Of a stretch of 64,000 nt of DNA, positions 44,895 through 57,340 are shown in pieces. The stretch's first letter is position 1. The number at the start of each line of letters is the position of its first letter. Below the pieces are notes generated by a model. That model saw only the letters and a program-made list of their open reading frames with translations. It made no database searches and was not told the DNA's origin. A program made the position numbers and the translations under genes. The stretch is from contig CALOEL010000014.1 of the NCBI GenBank assembly GCA_942492375.1, forward strand, positions 751,239 to 815,238, written 5' to 3'. The DNA comes from JAHEAO01 sp942492375. Its GTDB lineage: Bacteria; Pseudomonadota; Alphaproteobacteria; Rhodobacterales; Rhodobacteraceae.

Positions 44895-46079
44895 ATGGAC
44901 CAGCCGGATCGCGAGGCCGAGTTCTTTTTCGCCCAACCTGTCCGCCAGATCACCTTCATGCTGATCGTTCTGGCGCTTGTCGGCTTTGGCGCCTATGTCG
45001 CCTTTCCGCGTGTCGCGCCCGTCTTTCTGGCCAACCCCTACCTGAATGGCTTCATCATGCTGGTCTTCCTGATCGGCGTGGTCGCCTGTTTCTGGCAGGT
45101 GTTCCAGTTGACCAGCTCGGTCAGCTGGATCGAAGGCTTCGCCGCAAACCGGCCCGGACATGACATGGTCGCGCCGCCGCGCCTGCTGGCGCCGCTGGCC
45201 GCGCTCTTGCGCAGCCGAGGGGCCCGGATGCATATGAGCTCGTCGTCGGCGCGCTCGATCCTCGATTCCGTGGCGACCCGGATCGACGAAGCGCGCGATA
45301 TCACGCGTTATCTGACGAGCCTTCTGATCTTCCTGGGTCTGCTCGGCACGTTCTATGGTCTCGCCACCACGGTTCCGGCGGTGGTCGAGACGATCCGCTC
45401 TCTGGCGCCGCAGGAAGGCGAGGAAGGCGTCGAGATATTCTCGCGCCTGATGACAGGGCTGGAAAAGCAGTTGGGCGGGATGGGGATCGCCTTTGCCTCG
45501 TCACTGCTCGGTCTTGCCGGGTCGCTGGTGGTCGGGTTGCTGGAACTCTTCGCCAGTCATGGGCAGAACCGTTTCTACCGGGAGCTGGAGGAATGGCTGT
45601 CCACGATAACGCGGCTCGGCTTTTCCGGCGGCGATGCCGACGGTGCGCTGGATCATGGCGCCACGGGTGTGCTGCTGGAACATCTGGCCGAGCAGATGGA
45701 AGCGTTCCAGCGCCTGCAGGCGCAGAACGATGCCAGCCGGTCAAATCTTGACGGGCGGCTTGAACGGCTGGCCGAGGGCGTTGAAGGTCTGATCAGCAAG
45801 CTAGAAGGTCCCGATCAGACCGGCGCCGCTTTGGCGCGGGTGGCAGAGGGTCAGGAACGGCTGGTCGAAGTGCTCGAAGAGGGCAATCAGAGCGGCGCGC
45901 ATGTGGATGCCGAAAGCCGGATGCGGTTGCGCTCGATCGACGTTCAGCTTTTGCGGATTCTCGAGGAAATGTCGGCGGGACGCCAGGAGACGCTGGCCGA
46001 TCTGCGCACCGATATCAGCGCACTCAACCGAACAGTGCGTCAGATCGCCCGCGACGGTCCACCGGTGAGAAAGGGGTAA
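44895..46079 (+). CDS. MotA/TolQ/ExbB-family proton-channel protein
   Basis: A 394-residue inner-membrane protein with four hydrophobic segments (about residues 20-38, 53-72, 140-165 and 195-220). The MotA/TolQ/ExbB core is YLTSLLIFLGLLGTFYGLATT and LGGMGIAFASSLLGLAGSLVVG. A cytoplasmic helical tail of about 150 residues follows. It is four bases upstream of an OmpA/MotB-like partner; the two together form a stator-like proton motor. The layout recalls ZorA of Zorya defence, but without the very long ZorA tail and without zorC, zorD or zorE nearby. Confidence 0.85.
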   Translation: MDQPDREAEFFFAQPVRQITFMLIVLALVGFGAYVAFPRVAPVFLANPYLNGFIMLVFLIGVVACFWQVFQLTSSVSWIEGFAANRPGHDMVAPPRLLAPLAALLRSRGARMHMSSSSARSILDSVATRIDEARDITRYLTSLLIFLGLLGTFYGLATTVPAVVETIRSLAPQEGEEGVEIFSRLMTGLEKQLGGMGIAFASSLLGLAGSLVVGLLELFASHGQNRFYRELEEWLSTITRLGFSGGDADGALDHGATGVLLEHLAEQMEAFQRLQAQNDASRSNLDGRLERLAEGVEGLISKLEGPDQTGAALARVAEGQERLVEVLEEGNQSGAHVDAESRMRLRSIDVQLLRILEEMSAGRQETLADLRTDISALNRTVRQIARDGPPVRKG

Positions 46080-46083
46080 GGCC

Positions 46084-47871
46084 ATGGCCCTGACCCGCCG
46101 CGCCGTCAACAGGATGTCGGGCAATATCTGGCCCGGCTTCGTGGATGCGATGACTGCGCTCTTGCTGGTGCTGATGTTCGTCCTGACGATCTTCATGATC
46201 GTGCAGTTCATGCTGCGAGAGACGATCACCGGGCAGGAGAACCAGCTTGATGAGCTGAGCAACGAGATGAATGCGCTGGCCCAGGCGCTGGGACTGGAAC
46301 AACAGCGCGCCTTCCGTCTCGAGGAACAGGTCGAGACACTCCAATCGGATCTGGGCGAGGCCGAGGCGACCTCGGAACAGCAGTTGGCGCTGATTGCCAG
46401 TCTGACGGCGCAGACCGAAAGCCAGGCCGATCAGCTGGCGGCGCAGACGGCACAGATCACGTCCTTTGAGGCGCAGGTCGCGTCGCTTCTGGCCGAGCGT
46501 GACGAAGCAAGGCAGCAGGGCGAGGCGCTGGCCGCCGATCTTGAAGAGCTGCAGACCGAACAGGAGGCCTTGCAGCTTGCCCTTGCCACCGCGCGCGACG
46601 AAATCGACTCTCAGGCCGAGGCCGCGCGGCTTGCTGCCGCCCGGCGGGAAGCGATGGATGCGCTGGTCGCTGAATTGCGCGCCCGTACCGAGGATCAGCA
46701 AAGCTCGCTTGCCGATGCCCTGGCCCGCCTGCAGTCGAGCGAGCAGGAGATCGCGGACCTGTCGACAAGCCTCGACCGTGCCGAAACCGCGCTGTCCGAC
46801 GAAGAGGCCGCGCGGCTGCGGGAGGCCGCCGCTGCCGAAGCCCTGCGGAAACGGCTGGCCGATGCCGAAGGCGCGTTGAGCCAGGAAGAGCAGGAACGGT
46901 TGGCCGAGGCAGCCGCCGCCGAGGCCCTGCGCGCGAGGCTGCAAGCCTCCGAGGACGAGCTGACCGCGATGACCCTGGCGCTGGAGGAGAAACGCCGCGA
47001 GGCGGAGGAGACGCTGACCCTGCTGGCCGCTGCACGCGCGGCGGAGGATGAGCTTGGCGCGCAACTGGCCGTCGCGCAGGAGGCGGCGGAGCAACTGACC
47101 GAGATCGACCGCCAGCGGGCGCTGCTGGCTGAGGCCAACCGACAACTGGCCGATGAAGAGGCGAAGTCTGCCGACAGCCTGCGCAAGATCGAGGTGCTGA
47201 ACCAGCAGATCGCGGCGCTTCGGACGCAGCTTGGAACCTTGCAGGCGCTGCTGGACGACGCCGCCGATCGCGACGCCGCGGCGCAGGTGCGGATCCAGAC
47301 GCTGGGCTCGGATCTGAACACCGCGCTGGCGCGGGTGGCGGCGGAACAGAAGAAGCGCGCCGAGCTGGAAGAGGCGGAGCGCAAGCGGCTGGAGGCGGAG
47401 GCGAAGCAGTTGGAGAACTACCGGTCGGAATTCTTCGGCGAGATGCGCGCCATTCTGGGCGATCGGGAGGGCGTGCGGATCGTCGGCGACCGGTTCGTCT
47501 TCTCGTCCGAGGTACTGTTCGATTCCGCGTCGGCCAACCTCTCGGATGAGGGCAAGGCGCAGATCGAGCGGGTCGCGGGCATTCTTGACGAGGTGTCGGA
47601 CAAGATACCGCCGGAGATCGACTGGGTGATCCGGGTCGACGGGCATACCGACAAGACGCCGCTTTCTGGCAGCGGGCGCTACCGGGACAACTGGGAGCTG
47701 TCGCAGGCGCGGGCGCTGGCGGTGGTGCAGTTCATGACCGATGAGCTGGGGTTCCCGCCGGACCGGCTGGCGGCGACCGGGTTCGGGGAATTCCAGCCGG
47801 TCGCGGAAGGGGACAGCCCGGAGGCTTTGGCCCGGAATCGGCGGATCGAGTTGAAGCTGACCGAGCGGTAA
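46084..47871 (+). CDS. MotB/OmpA-like peptidoglycan-binding protein with a long coiled coil
   Basis: A 595-residue partner of the ExbB-like protein. The transmembrane helix near residues 19-42 reads FVDAMTALLLVLMFVLTIFM, with an Asp at the position used for proton transfer in MotB. A ~380-residue alanine/glutamate-rich coiled coil (residues 50-440) follows. The C-terminal OmpA domain has FDSASANLSDEGKAQI, DGHTDKTPLSG, NWELSQARALAV and NRRIELKLTER, which binds peptidoglycan. Related protein pairs are common in Rhodobacteraceae; their job is unestablished. Confidence 0.87.
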   Translation: MALTRRAVNRMSGNIWPGFVDAMTALLLVLMFVLTIFMIVQFMLRETITGQENQLDELSNEMNALAQALGLEQQRAFRLEEQVETLQSDLGEAEATSEQQLALIASLTAQTESQADQLAAQTAQITSFEAQVASLLAERDEARQQGEALAADLEELQTEQEALQLALATARDEIDSQAEAARLAAARREAMDALVAELRARTEDQQSSLADALARLQSSEQEIADLSTSLDRAETALSDEEAARLREAAAAEALRKRLADAEGALSQEEQERLAEAAAAEALRARLQASEDELTAMTLALEEKRREAEETLTLLAAARAAEDELGAQLAVAQEAAEQLTEIDRQRALLAEANRQLADEEAKSADSLRKIEVLNQQIAALRTQLGTLQALLDDAADRDAAAQVRIQTLGSDLNTALARVAAEQKKRAELEEAERKRLEAEAKQLENYRSEFFGEMRAILGDREGVRIVGDRFVFSSEVLFDSASANLSDEGKAQIERVAGILDEVSDKIPPEIDWVIRVDGHTDKTPLSGSGRYRDNWELSQARALAVVQFMTDELGFPPDRLAATGFGEFQPVAEGDSPEALARNRRIELKLTER

Positions 47872-47878
47872 GGGGGGG

Positions 47879-47894
47879 CGTCCACATGTGGACG
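47879..47894. repeat. Perfect 16-bp palindrome CGTCCACATGTGGACG, second copy
   Basis: It is identical to 7,141-7,156 and begins eight bases after the OmpA-like gene stop, in the gap before a convergent gene. An AT-rich block follows immediately. Confidence 0.7.
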
Positions 47895-48034
47895 CAAAGC
47901 TAAGTCATTGAAATAGTTGAATATGCTATTTTTTGGTAACCGGATTTTAACCATTTGCGGCGGGCCGGTCGATTGGAGCGGGTTATTTGGTCGTGGGGTG
48001 CGATATGCGGAGGTTGGGGGCATTTGTCTGGGCG

Positions 48035-48607
48035 TCAACGGGCATGCCGAAACATTGGGAACAGAGGCGGCGCAGAACCAGCGTTGATGACACCGACCTC
48101 TTCAAAGCCATAACGCCTGTATAGCGAGATGTTTGCTGGATTTGTCGATTCCAGGTAGGCTGGACGGCCGTCGTCGTCACATTTCCGAAGGCAGGTTTCG
48201 AGCAATGTCGATCCCAAGCCATTTCCCTGGCGTGAAGGGTCGACTGTAATAAACGCGAGGTGCCAGCAATCTTCGTCTGGATGGAAGTGCTCCATTAGTT
48301 CGAAGGTCGCGAACAGATCACCAAGCTTGTCCTGGGCGACAGTTTGTTCGAAGCAAGCGACAAGCCGTTCTTCATCCGGATGAATTCCCGGGGGAAGCCA
48401 AAGCGCGCAACATGTATGATCATCACTGCTGTAAGCACTGCCATGATCAAACGCCCGTCCGCCAAAGAAATGCAGCACGCGGGGGAAATGTGTCAGGAAC
48501 CGATCCGGTTCAGGGTAGAGCCAACGCATGAAGGGATCGGCAGAAAACCCAAGCGTCAATCCACTCAAAACTCCGTCTGCTTCTGTCCTGTCTCGAGTTG
48601 AAAACAT
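48035..48607 (-). CDS. GNAT-family N-acetyltransferase
   Basis: A 190-residue GNAT acetyltransferase. The acetyl-CoA site is FITVDPSRQGNGLGSTLLETCLRKC, and the C-terminal strand is YLESTNPANISLYRRYGFEEVGVI. The N-terminal half (SADPFMRWLYPEPDRFLTHFP, ALWLPPGIHPDEE) matches a widespread GNAT subgroup of unknown substrate. ATG 48,607 is preferred; another in-frame ATG at 48,649 is possible. Confidence 0.85.
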   Translation of the reverse strand: MFSTRDRTEADGVLSGLTLGFSADPFMRWLYPEPDRFLTHFPRVLHFFGGRAFDHGSAYSSDDHTCCALWLPPGIHPDEERLVACFEQTVAQDKLGDLFATFELMEHFHPDEDCWHLAFITVDPSRQGNGLGSTLLETCLRKCDDDGRPAYLESTNPANISLYRRYGFEEVGVINAGSAPPLFPMFRHAR

Positions 48608-48730
48608 TTTCGCAATCTCGATTTCCAAGATCGCCCAAGCATAGCACATATTGGCCGTGCGATGTATTCGAGCACTTCGCCAACGTCCGCTTGGGGCTCG
48701 CAACGGGGCCTTTCGCCGCCATGCATCCTG

Positions 48731-48760
48731 AAAAAAAGCCCCGGACGATGCCGGGGCTTT
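48731..48760 (-). terminator. Rho-independent terminator of clpA
   Basis: AAAGCCCCGG pairs with CCGGGGCTTT. On the minus strand the stem is followed by a run of seven T residues, the correct orientation for clpA, whose stop lies 45 bases upstream. Confidence 0.8.
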
Positions 48761-48804
48761 GTCGTGTGTCGTGGAGGTCCCGGATCGGGGTCCCGGTTTG
48801 CGGC

Positions 48805-51126
<2,322 letters not shown>

Positions 51127-51317
51127 GTGACTGTGCTCCTTGATCTTGGTCGGGGAGGGGGCCGAGCGCCCCGAACCCACCGTGGCCTCATATACTTAAA
51201 GTTCGGTGTTATCGGCCGCGCTTCAAGCATTTTTTCCCATTTTACGCCTACATTTCGACTTTGCGAGGAAATGTGATCGAAAATGCGGCCGCAAATCTGG
51301 CGTTTTCGTGAAAAGCG

Positions 51318-52085
51318 TCAGAATGCGTCCTTGCGACGTCGGATCTCGGCGAAAGCCTCGACATCGGTCGCGTCCTTCATCTGGATTGCTGCCTTGACCG
51401 AGGGCAGATGCGCGCGAAGGAACGGGTTGGTTGCCAATTCGTCGGCAAGCGTGGACGGGACGGTCGGTCGACCGGCAGCGCGGGCCTTCTCGACCGCGCC
51501 AACACGTGAAATAAGATCGGGATTGCCGCTTTCAATGGTCATCGCGAATTTCGCGTTGCTCGCGGTATATTCGTGGCCCGAGCAGACCTGCGTTTCGGCG
51601 GGAAGCGCTGCAAGTTTCGAGAGGCTTGCCCACATCTGCTGGGCGGTGCCCTCGAACAGGCGGCCGCAGCCCAGCGCCATCAGGCTGTCGGCGGTGAAGA
51701 CCGCGCCGGCATCGGGAACGTGATAGGCGATATGGCCGACGGTGTGGCCGGGAACGTCGATCACATGCACATCCGACCCGGCGAAACGGTAGGTCTCGCC
51801 ATCCCTGACGGCGTGGTTCAGCGGCGGCAGGCGGCCGGCATCGGCCTCGGCGCCGATCACCTTGGCGCCGGTCGCCTCTTTCACCTCGGCGACGCCATCG
51901 ACATGGTCCGAGTGGTGATGGGTGATCCAGATCTCGGAAAGCTGCCAGCCCCGTTCGTCCAATGCGGCGAGGATCGGCGCGGCTTCCGGTACGTCGATCA
52001 CCGCGGTTTCCGCGGTGTCGGTGGAATGAAGCAGGAAGGCGTAGTTGTCCTTCAGGCAGGGAATCGTCACGATCTCCAGGGGCAT
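51318..52085 (-). CDS. gloB: Hydroxyacylglutathione hydrolase (glyoxalase II)
   Basis: A 255-residue metallo-beta-lactamase-fold enzyme that hydrolyses S-lactoylglutathione in methylglyoxal detoxification. The metal-binding motif is THHHSDHVDGV, with VPGHTVGHIAYH, FTADSLMALGCGRLFEG and VCSGHEYT supplying the other ligands and the glutathione site. It is divergent from the methyltransferase gene, an arrangement common in the group. Confidence 0.95.
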   Translation of the reverse strand: MPLEIVTIPCLKDNYAFLLHSTDTAETAVIDVPEAAPILAALDERGWQLSEIWITHHHSDHVDGVAEVKEATGAKVIGAEADAGRLPPLNHAVRDGETYRFAGSDVHVIDVPGHTVGHIAYHVPDAGAVFTADSLMALGCGRLFEGTAQQMWASLSKLAALPAETQVCSGHEYTASNAKFAMTIESGNPDLISRVGAVEKARAAGRPTVPSTLADELATNPFLRAHLPSVKAAIQMKDATDVEAFAEIRRRKDAF

Positions 52086-52145
52086 GGCGTTTCGTCCTCT
52101 CTTCGGTATGCTCTGGCAGGATCGCTGAAAGGGGCAGGGTCTTCA

Positions 52146-52892
52146 ATGCATCTCGACGTGGTTGACTTGCGCAACTTCTACTACCGGACCGGACTGGGCC
52201 GGGCGGCGCAGCGGGCCGTGCGGGACCAGATTGTCGAACTCTGGCCCGAGGCGAAGGGGCAGACCGTGGCCGGTTTCGGTTTCGCCGTGCCGCTGCTGCG
52301 GCCCTACCTGGCCGATGCGCGGCGGGTCATCGCGCTGATGCCGGGTCAGCAGGGGGTGATGCCCTGGCCCGCCGGATTGCCGAATGTCAGCGTGCTCTGC
52401 GAGGAGACGATGTGGCCGCTGGAAACCGGCCTTGTCGACAAGCTGGTGCTGATGCACGGGCTGGAGACCAGCGAGAACCCGACCGCGCTGTTGCGGGAAT
52501 GCTGGCGGGTGCTGGGGCCGGGAGGCAAGATGCTTGTCGTCGTGCCGAACCGCGCCGGGCTGTGGTCGCGCAGCGACCGGACGCCGTTCGGATTCGGCCG
52601 GCCCTACAGCCGGACCCAGCTGGAGAACCAGCTGAAGCGGCACGGTTTCGATCCGGTGCGGCATCTTGCGGCGCTGTTCCAGCCGCCGTCGCACAAGCGC
52701 TTCTGGCTGAAGACAGGCGCGTTCTGGGAACGCAGCGGCCGCCGCATCTCGTCCCATTTCGCCGGCGGGGTTCTGATCGTCGAGGCCACCAAGCGCGTCC
52801 AGGCACCGACCAAGCCGGGTCTGCCCGAAGCGGTGAAACGGCCGCTTCGCGTGCTCGACGGGCTGACGCAGCCCGAGGCGAAACCGGTCTGA
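52146..52892 (+). CDS. Class I SAM-dependent methyltransferase
   Basis: A 248-residue protein. The Rossmann region is partly degenerate: GQTVAGFGFAVPLLRPYLADARRV replaces the usual glycine-rich motif I; LVLMHGLETSENPTALLRECWRVLGPGGKMLVVVPN is a standard motif IV-VI. The C-terminal extension is basic. It may methylate a small molecule or may have lost full activity. The gene is divergently paired with gloB, with 60 bases between starts. Confidence 0.82.
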   Translation: MHLDVVDLRNFYYRTGLGRAAQRAVRDQIVELWPEAKGQTVAGFGFAVPLLRPYLADARRVIALMPGQQGVMPWPAGLPNVSVLCEETMWPLETGLVDKLVLMHGLETSENPTALLRECWRVLGPGGKMLVVVPNRAGLWSRSDRTPFGFGRPYSRTQLENQLKRHGFDPVRHLAALFQPPSHKRFWLKTGAFWERSGRRISSHFAGGVLIVEATKRVQAPTKPGLPEAVKRPLRVLDGLTQPEAKPV

Positions 52893-53026
52893 CCCCGCAC
52901 GGATTCGGCGGGTCGGGCGGCAAACACTGTGCTTCGGATGCCACGCAGGACGCGCATTCCGTGGCGTCGTTCGAAAACCCCCGTTTTTTCTGACCATCCG
53001 CGCCATCGAAATTCGCGGCAAAGCGG

Positions 53027-53055
53027 TTGCTTGGCCCAGAAGGCTCTGCTACACC
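53027..53055 (+). promoter_or_regulatory. Possible promoter of the atp operon
   Basis: TTGCTT at 53,027 and TACACC at 53,050 with a 17-base spacer, about 100 bases before atpH. The hexamers are imperfect, so this is a candidate only. Confidence 0.4.
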
Positions 53056-53154
53056 CACGCCGATTTTGACGCCCAGCCGAGCGGCTGTGGCCCCAGCCGC
53101 CTTGAACCGCCAGCCGGTGGTCCGATCAGGGCTTAAGACATCGGAAGGGTGGAC

Positions 53155-53715
53155 GTGTCCGAACCAGCTTCGATCTCAACTGGCATCGCCGAACGCTATG
53201 CCACGGCCGTTTTCGAACTGGCCAAGGAAGACAAGAACCTCTCGAAAACCGAAAGCGACCTGGACGTGCTGGAAGGCGCATTGGCCGACAGCGAGGATTT
53301 CAACGCGCTGATCACGTCGCCGATCTATTCCCGCGACGAGCAGACCGGCGCGATCGAGGCGCTGGCGAAGGCGTTCAAGCTGTCGCCGACCATGGCCAAC
53401 ACGATCAAGCTGATGGCATTGAAGCGCCGGCTTTACGTTCTGCCGCAGCTGGTCCAGGCGCTGCGCGCGCTGATCGCCGAAGAGAAGGGCGAGGTCACCG
53501 CCGAGGTGATCGCCGCCAAGTCGCTGACGAAGGCGCAGCAGGACAAGCTTGCCAAGACGCTGAAGGCGTCGTTCGGCAAGGATGTGAAGATCAACATGTC
53601 CGTCGATGAGGATCTCATCGGCGGACTTATCGTTCAGGTGGGCTCGAAGATGATCGACACGTCGATCCGCTCGAAGCTCGATAACCTCCAGAGTGCAATG
53701 AAAGAGGTCGGATAA
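53155..53715 (+). CDS. atpH: F0F1 ATP synthase delta subunit
   Basis: A 186-residue delta (OSCP-like) subunit of the stator stalk. SEPASISTGIAERYATAVFELAKE is the conserved N-terminal helical domain; DEDLIGGLIVQVGSKMIDTSIRSKLDNL is the C-terminal family signature. GTG 53,155 is chosen over GTG 53,149 because VSEPASIS is the usual group start and GGAAGGG lies seven bases upstream. It is the first gene of the operon and overlaps atpA. Confidence 0.95.
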   Translation: MSEPASISTGIAERYATAVFELAKEDKNLSKTESDLDVLEGALADSEDFNALITSPIYSRDEQTGAIEALAKAFKLSPTMANTIKLMALKRRLYVLPQLVQALRALIAEEKGEVTAEVIAAKSLTKAQQDKLAKTLKASFGKDVKINMSVDEDLIGGLIVQVGSKMIDTSIRSKLDNLQSAMKEVG

Positions 53716-55253
53716 TGGCAATCCAGGCAGCCGAAATTTCTGCGATCCTTAAGGAGCAGATCAAGAACTTTGGCCAAGAGGCCGAAGTCGCCGAAGTGGG
53801 TCGCGTGCTGTCGGTCGGCGACGGTATCGCCCGGGTCTACGGCCTCGACAGCGTCCAGGCGGGCGAGATGGTCGAGTTTCCGGGCGGCATCATGGGCATG
53901 GCCCTGAACCTCGAAAGCGACAATGTCGGCGTCGTGATCTTCGGCTCTGACCGCGACATCAAGGAAGGCGACACCGTCAAGCGCACCAACTCGATCGTGG
54001 ACGTGCCGGCCGGTGACGAGCTGCTGGGCCGGGTCGTGGACGGTCTTGGCAACCCGATCGACGGCAAGGGTCCGATCAAGGCCAGCGAGCGCCGCGTGGC
54101 CGATGTGAAGGCGCCGGGCATCATCCCGCGCAAATCGGTGCACGAGCCGATGGCGACCGGCCTGAAATCCGTCGACGCGATGATCCCGATCGGCCGTGGC
54201 CAGCGCGAACTGATCATCGGCGACCGCCAGACCGGCAAGACCGCCGTGGCGCTGGACACGATCCTGAACCAGAAGACCTATAACGACCGCGCCGGCGACG
54301 ACGAAAGCAAGAAACTTTACTGCGTCTATGTCGCGATCGGGCAGAAGCGGTCGACCGTGGCCCAGCTGGTCAAGAAGCTGGAAGAGAACGGCGCGATGGA
54401 GTATTCCATCGTCGTTGCCGCCACCGCATCCGACCCCGCGCCGATGCAGTTCCTGGCGCCCTATTCGGCGACCGCGATGGCGGAATTCTTCCGCGACAAC
54501 GGCCGTCACGCGCTGATCATCTATGATGACCTGTCCAAACAGGCCGTGTCCTACCGCCAGATGTCGCTTTTGCTGCGCCGTCCGCCGGGACGTGAAGCCT
54601 ATCCGGGGGACGTGTTCTACCTGCACTCCCGCCTGCTGGAACGTTCGGCCAAGCTGAACGAGGACAATGGCGCAGGGTCGCTGACCGCGCTGCCGATCAT
54701 CGAAACGCAGGGCGGCGACGTGTCGGCGTTTATCCCGACCAACGTGATCTCGATCACCGACGGCCAGATCTTCCTTGAGACCGAGCTGTTCTACCAGGGC
54801 ATCCGCCCCGCGGTGAATACCGGCCTGTCGGTGTCCCGCGTGGGTTCGTCGGCGCAGACCAACGCGATGAAGTCCGTCGCCGGTCCGGTGAAGCTGGAAC
54901 TGGCGCAGTACCGCGAAATGGCGGCCTTCGCGCAGTTCGGCTCCGACCTCGACGCGGCCACCCAGCGCCTGCTGAACCGCGGCGCGCGTCTGACCGAGCT
55001 GATGAAGCAGCCGCAATATTCGCCGCTGACCAACGCCGAAATCGTCACGGTGATCTATGCCGGCACGCATGGCTATCTGGACAAGCTGCCGGTCAACCAG
55101 GTGGGCCGCTTCGAATCCGGCCTGCTGAACCACATGCGCAGCAAGCACCAGGACGTTCTGGATTTCATCACCAAGGAAGACCCGAAGATCAAGGGCGAGG
55201 CCGAGGACAAGCTGAAAGCCGCGATCGACGCATTCGCCAAAGATTTTGACTGA
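53715..55253 (+). CDS. atpA: F0F1 ATP synthase alpha subunit
   Basis: A 512-residue alpha subunit. The non-catalytic nucleotide site has GDRQTGKTAVAL, the conserved IYDDLSKQAVSYRQMSLLLRRPPGREAYPGDVFY follows, and ALPIIETQGGDVSAFIPTNV and the arginine finger region VSRVGSSAQTNAMK are present. Its ATG overlaps the atpH stop (TAATG). Complete. Confidence 0.98.
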   Translation: MAIQAAEISAILKEQIKNFGQEAEVAEVGRVLSVGDGIARVYGLDSVQAGEMVEFPGGIMGMALNLESDNVGVVIFGSDRDIKEGDTVKRTNSIVDVPAGDELLGRVVDGLGNPIDGKGPIKASERRVADVKAPGIIPRKSVHEPMATGLKSVDAMIPIGRGQRELIIGDRQTGKTAVALDTILNQKTYNDRAGDDESKKLYCVYVAIGQKRSTVAQLVKKLEENGAMEYSIVVAATASDPAPMQFLAPYSATAMAEFFRDNGRHALIIYDDLSKQAVSYRQMSLLLRRPPGREAYPGDVFYLHSRLLERSAKLNEDNGAGSLTALPIIETQGGDVSAFIPTNVISITDGQIFLETELFYQGIRPAVNTGLSVSRVGSSAQTNAMKSVAGPVKLELAQYREMAAFAQFGSDLDAATQRLLNRGARLTELMKQPQYSPLTNAEIVTVIYAGTHGYLDKLPVNQVGRFESGLLNHMRSKHQDVLDFITKEDPKIKGEAEDKLKAAIDAFAKDFD

Positions 55254-55274
55254 TAGGGCCGAAAGGACAGGGAC

Positions 55275-56150
55275 ATGCCTAGCCTAAAGGACCTGAAGAA
55301 CAGGATCGAAAGCGTCAAGTCGACGCGGAAGATCACCAAGGCCATGCAGATGGTCGCGGCGGCGAAACTGCGCCGCGCCCAGGAAGCTGCCGAAGCCTCG
55401 CGGCCCTATGCCGAACGGTTCAACGCCGTGATGGCGGGGCTGTCGGCGGCGGCGTCGGGCGCGGACAACGCCCCGCTGCTGCTGGCCGGGACCGGCGAGA
55501 GCCAGGTGCATCTGCTGGTCGTGATGACCGCCGAGCGCGGGCTGTGCGGGGGCTTCAACACGTCGATCGTCAAGCTGGCGCGGGCGCATATCCGCGAGCT
55601 GCAGTCGAAAGGCAAGACCGTCAAGATCCTGACCGTCGGCAAGAAGGGCCGAGACCAGCTGCGCCGCGACCTCAGCGAGCTGATGATCGGCCATGTCGAC
55701 CTGTCGGCGGTCAAGCGGCTCGGCTATCCGGACGCGCAGGACATCGCCAAGGATATCCTGACGCGGTTCGAGACCGGCGAATTCGACGTCGCCACGATCT
55801 TCTTCAGCCGCTTCGAATCCGTCATCAGCCAGGTGCCGACGGCGCAGCAGATCATCCCCGCCACGTTCGAGGAACAGGGCGAGGGCGAGGCCAGCATCGT
55901 TTACGACTACGAACCCAGCGAGGAGGAAATCCTTGCCGACCTGCTGCCGCGCGGCGTTGCAACGCAGATCTTTTCGGCGCTGCTGGAGAACGGCGCGTCC
56001 GAGCAGGGCGCCCGGATGGCCGCGATGGACAACGCGACCCGCAACGCGGGCGAAATGATCGAAAAGCTGACGATCGACTACAACCGCTCGCGTCAGGCCG
56101 CGATCACCAACGAGCTTATCGAAATCATCTCGGGCGCCGAGGCGCTCTAA
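55275..56150 (+). CDS. atpG: F0F1 ATP synthase gamma subunit
   Basis: A 291-residue rotor shaft subunit. The N-terminal helix is MPSLKDLKNRIESVKSTRKITKAMQMVAAAKLRRAQ, followed by ERGLCGGFNTSIVK, and the C-terminal helix contains ARMAAMDNATRNAGEMIEKLTIDYNRSRQAAITNELIEIISGAEAL. Complete and in the usual place. Confidence 0.97.
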   Translation: MPSLKDLKNRIESVKSTRKITKAMQMVAAAKLRRAQEAAEASRPYAERFNAVMAGLSAAASGADNAPLLLAGTGESQVHLLVVMTAERGLCGGFNTSIVKLARAHIRELQSKGKTVKILTVGKKGRDQLRRDLSELMIGHVDLSAVKRLGYPDAQDIAKDILTRFETGEFDVATIFFSRFESVISQVPTAQQIIPATFEEQGEGEASIVYDYEPSEEEILADLLPRGVATQIFSALLENGASEQGARMAAMDNATRNAGEMIEKLTIDYNRSRQAAITNELIEIISGAEAL

Positions 56151-56168
56151 GGAAACCGGAGAAACGAC

Positions 56169-57272
<1,104 letters not shown>

Positions 57273-57340
57273 GGAAGAGGGAGAAAGAGGAAAGAGGGGG
57301 AAAGAAAAGAGGAAGGAAAAAGGGAGGAAATTCTAATGGA
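57273..57340. other. Junction from bacterial to eukaryote-like DNA
   Basis: The atpD coding sequence stops at GTC (57,270-57,272) and a purine-only tract of A and G runs for about 60 bases (GGAAGAGGGAGAAAGAGG and so on). Beyond it, base composition and codon use change for the rest of the window. Confidence 0.8.

Noticed and set aside
44895..47871. Complete Zorya defence system
   Set aside because: Only the ZorA/ZorB-like stator pair is present; downstream are a GNAT gene and clpA, with no helicase, EH-signature or HNH gene.
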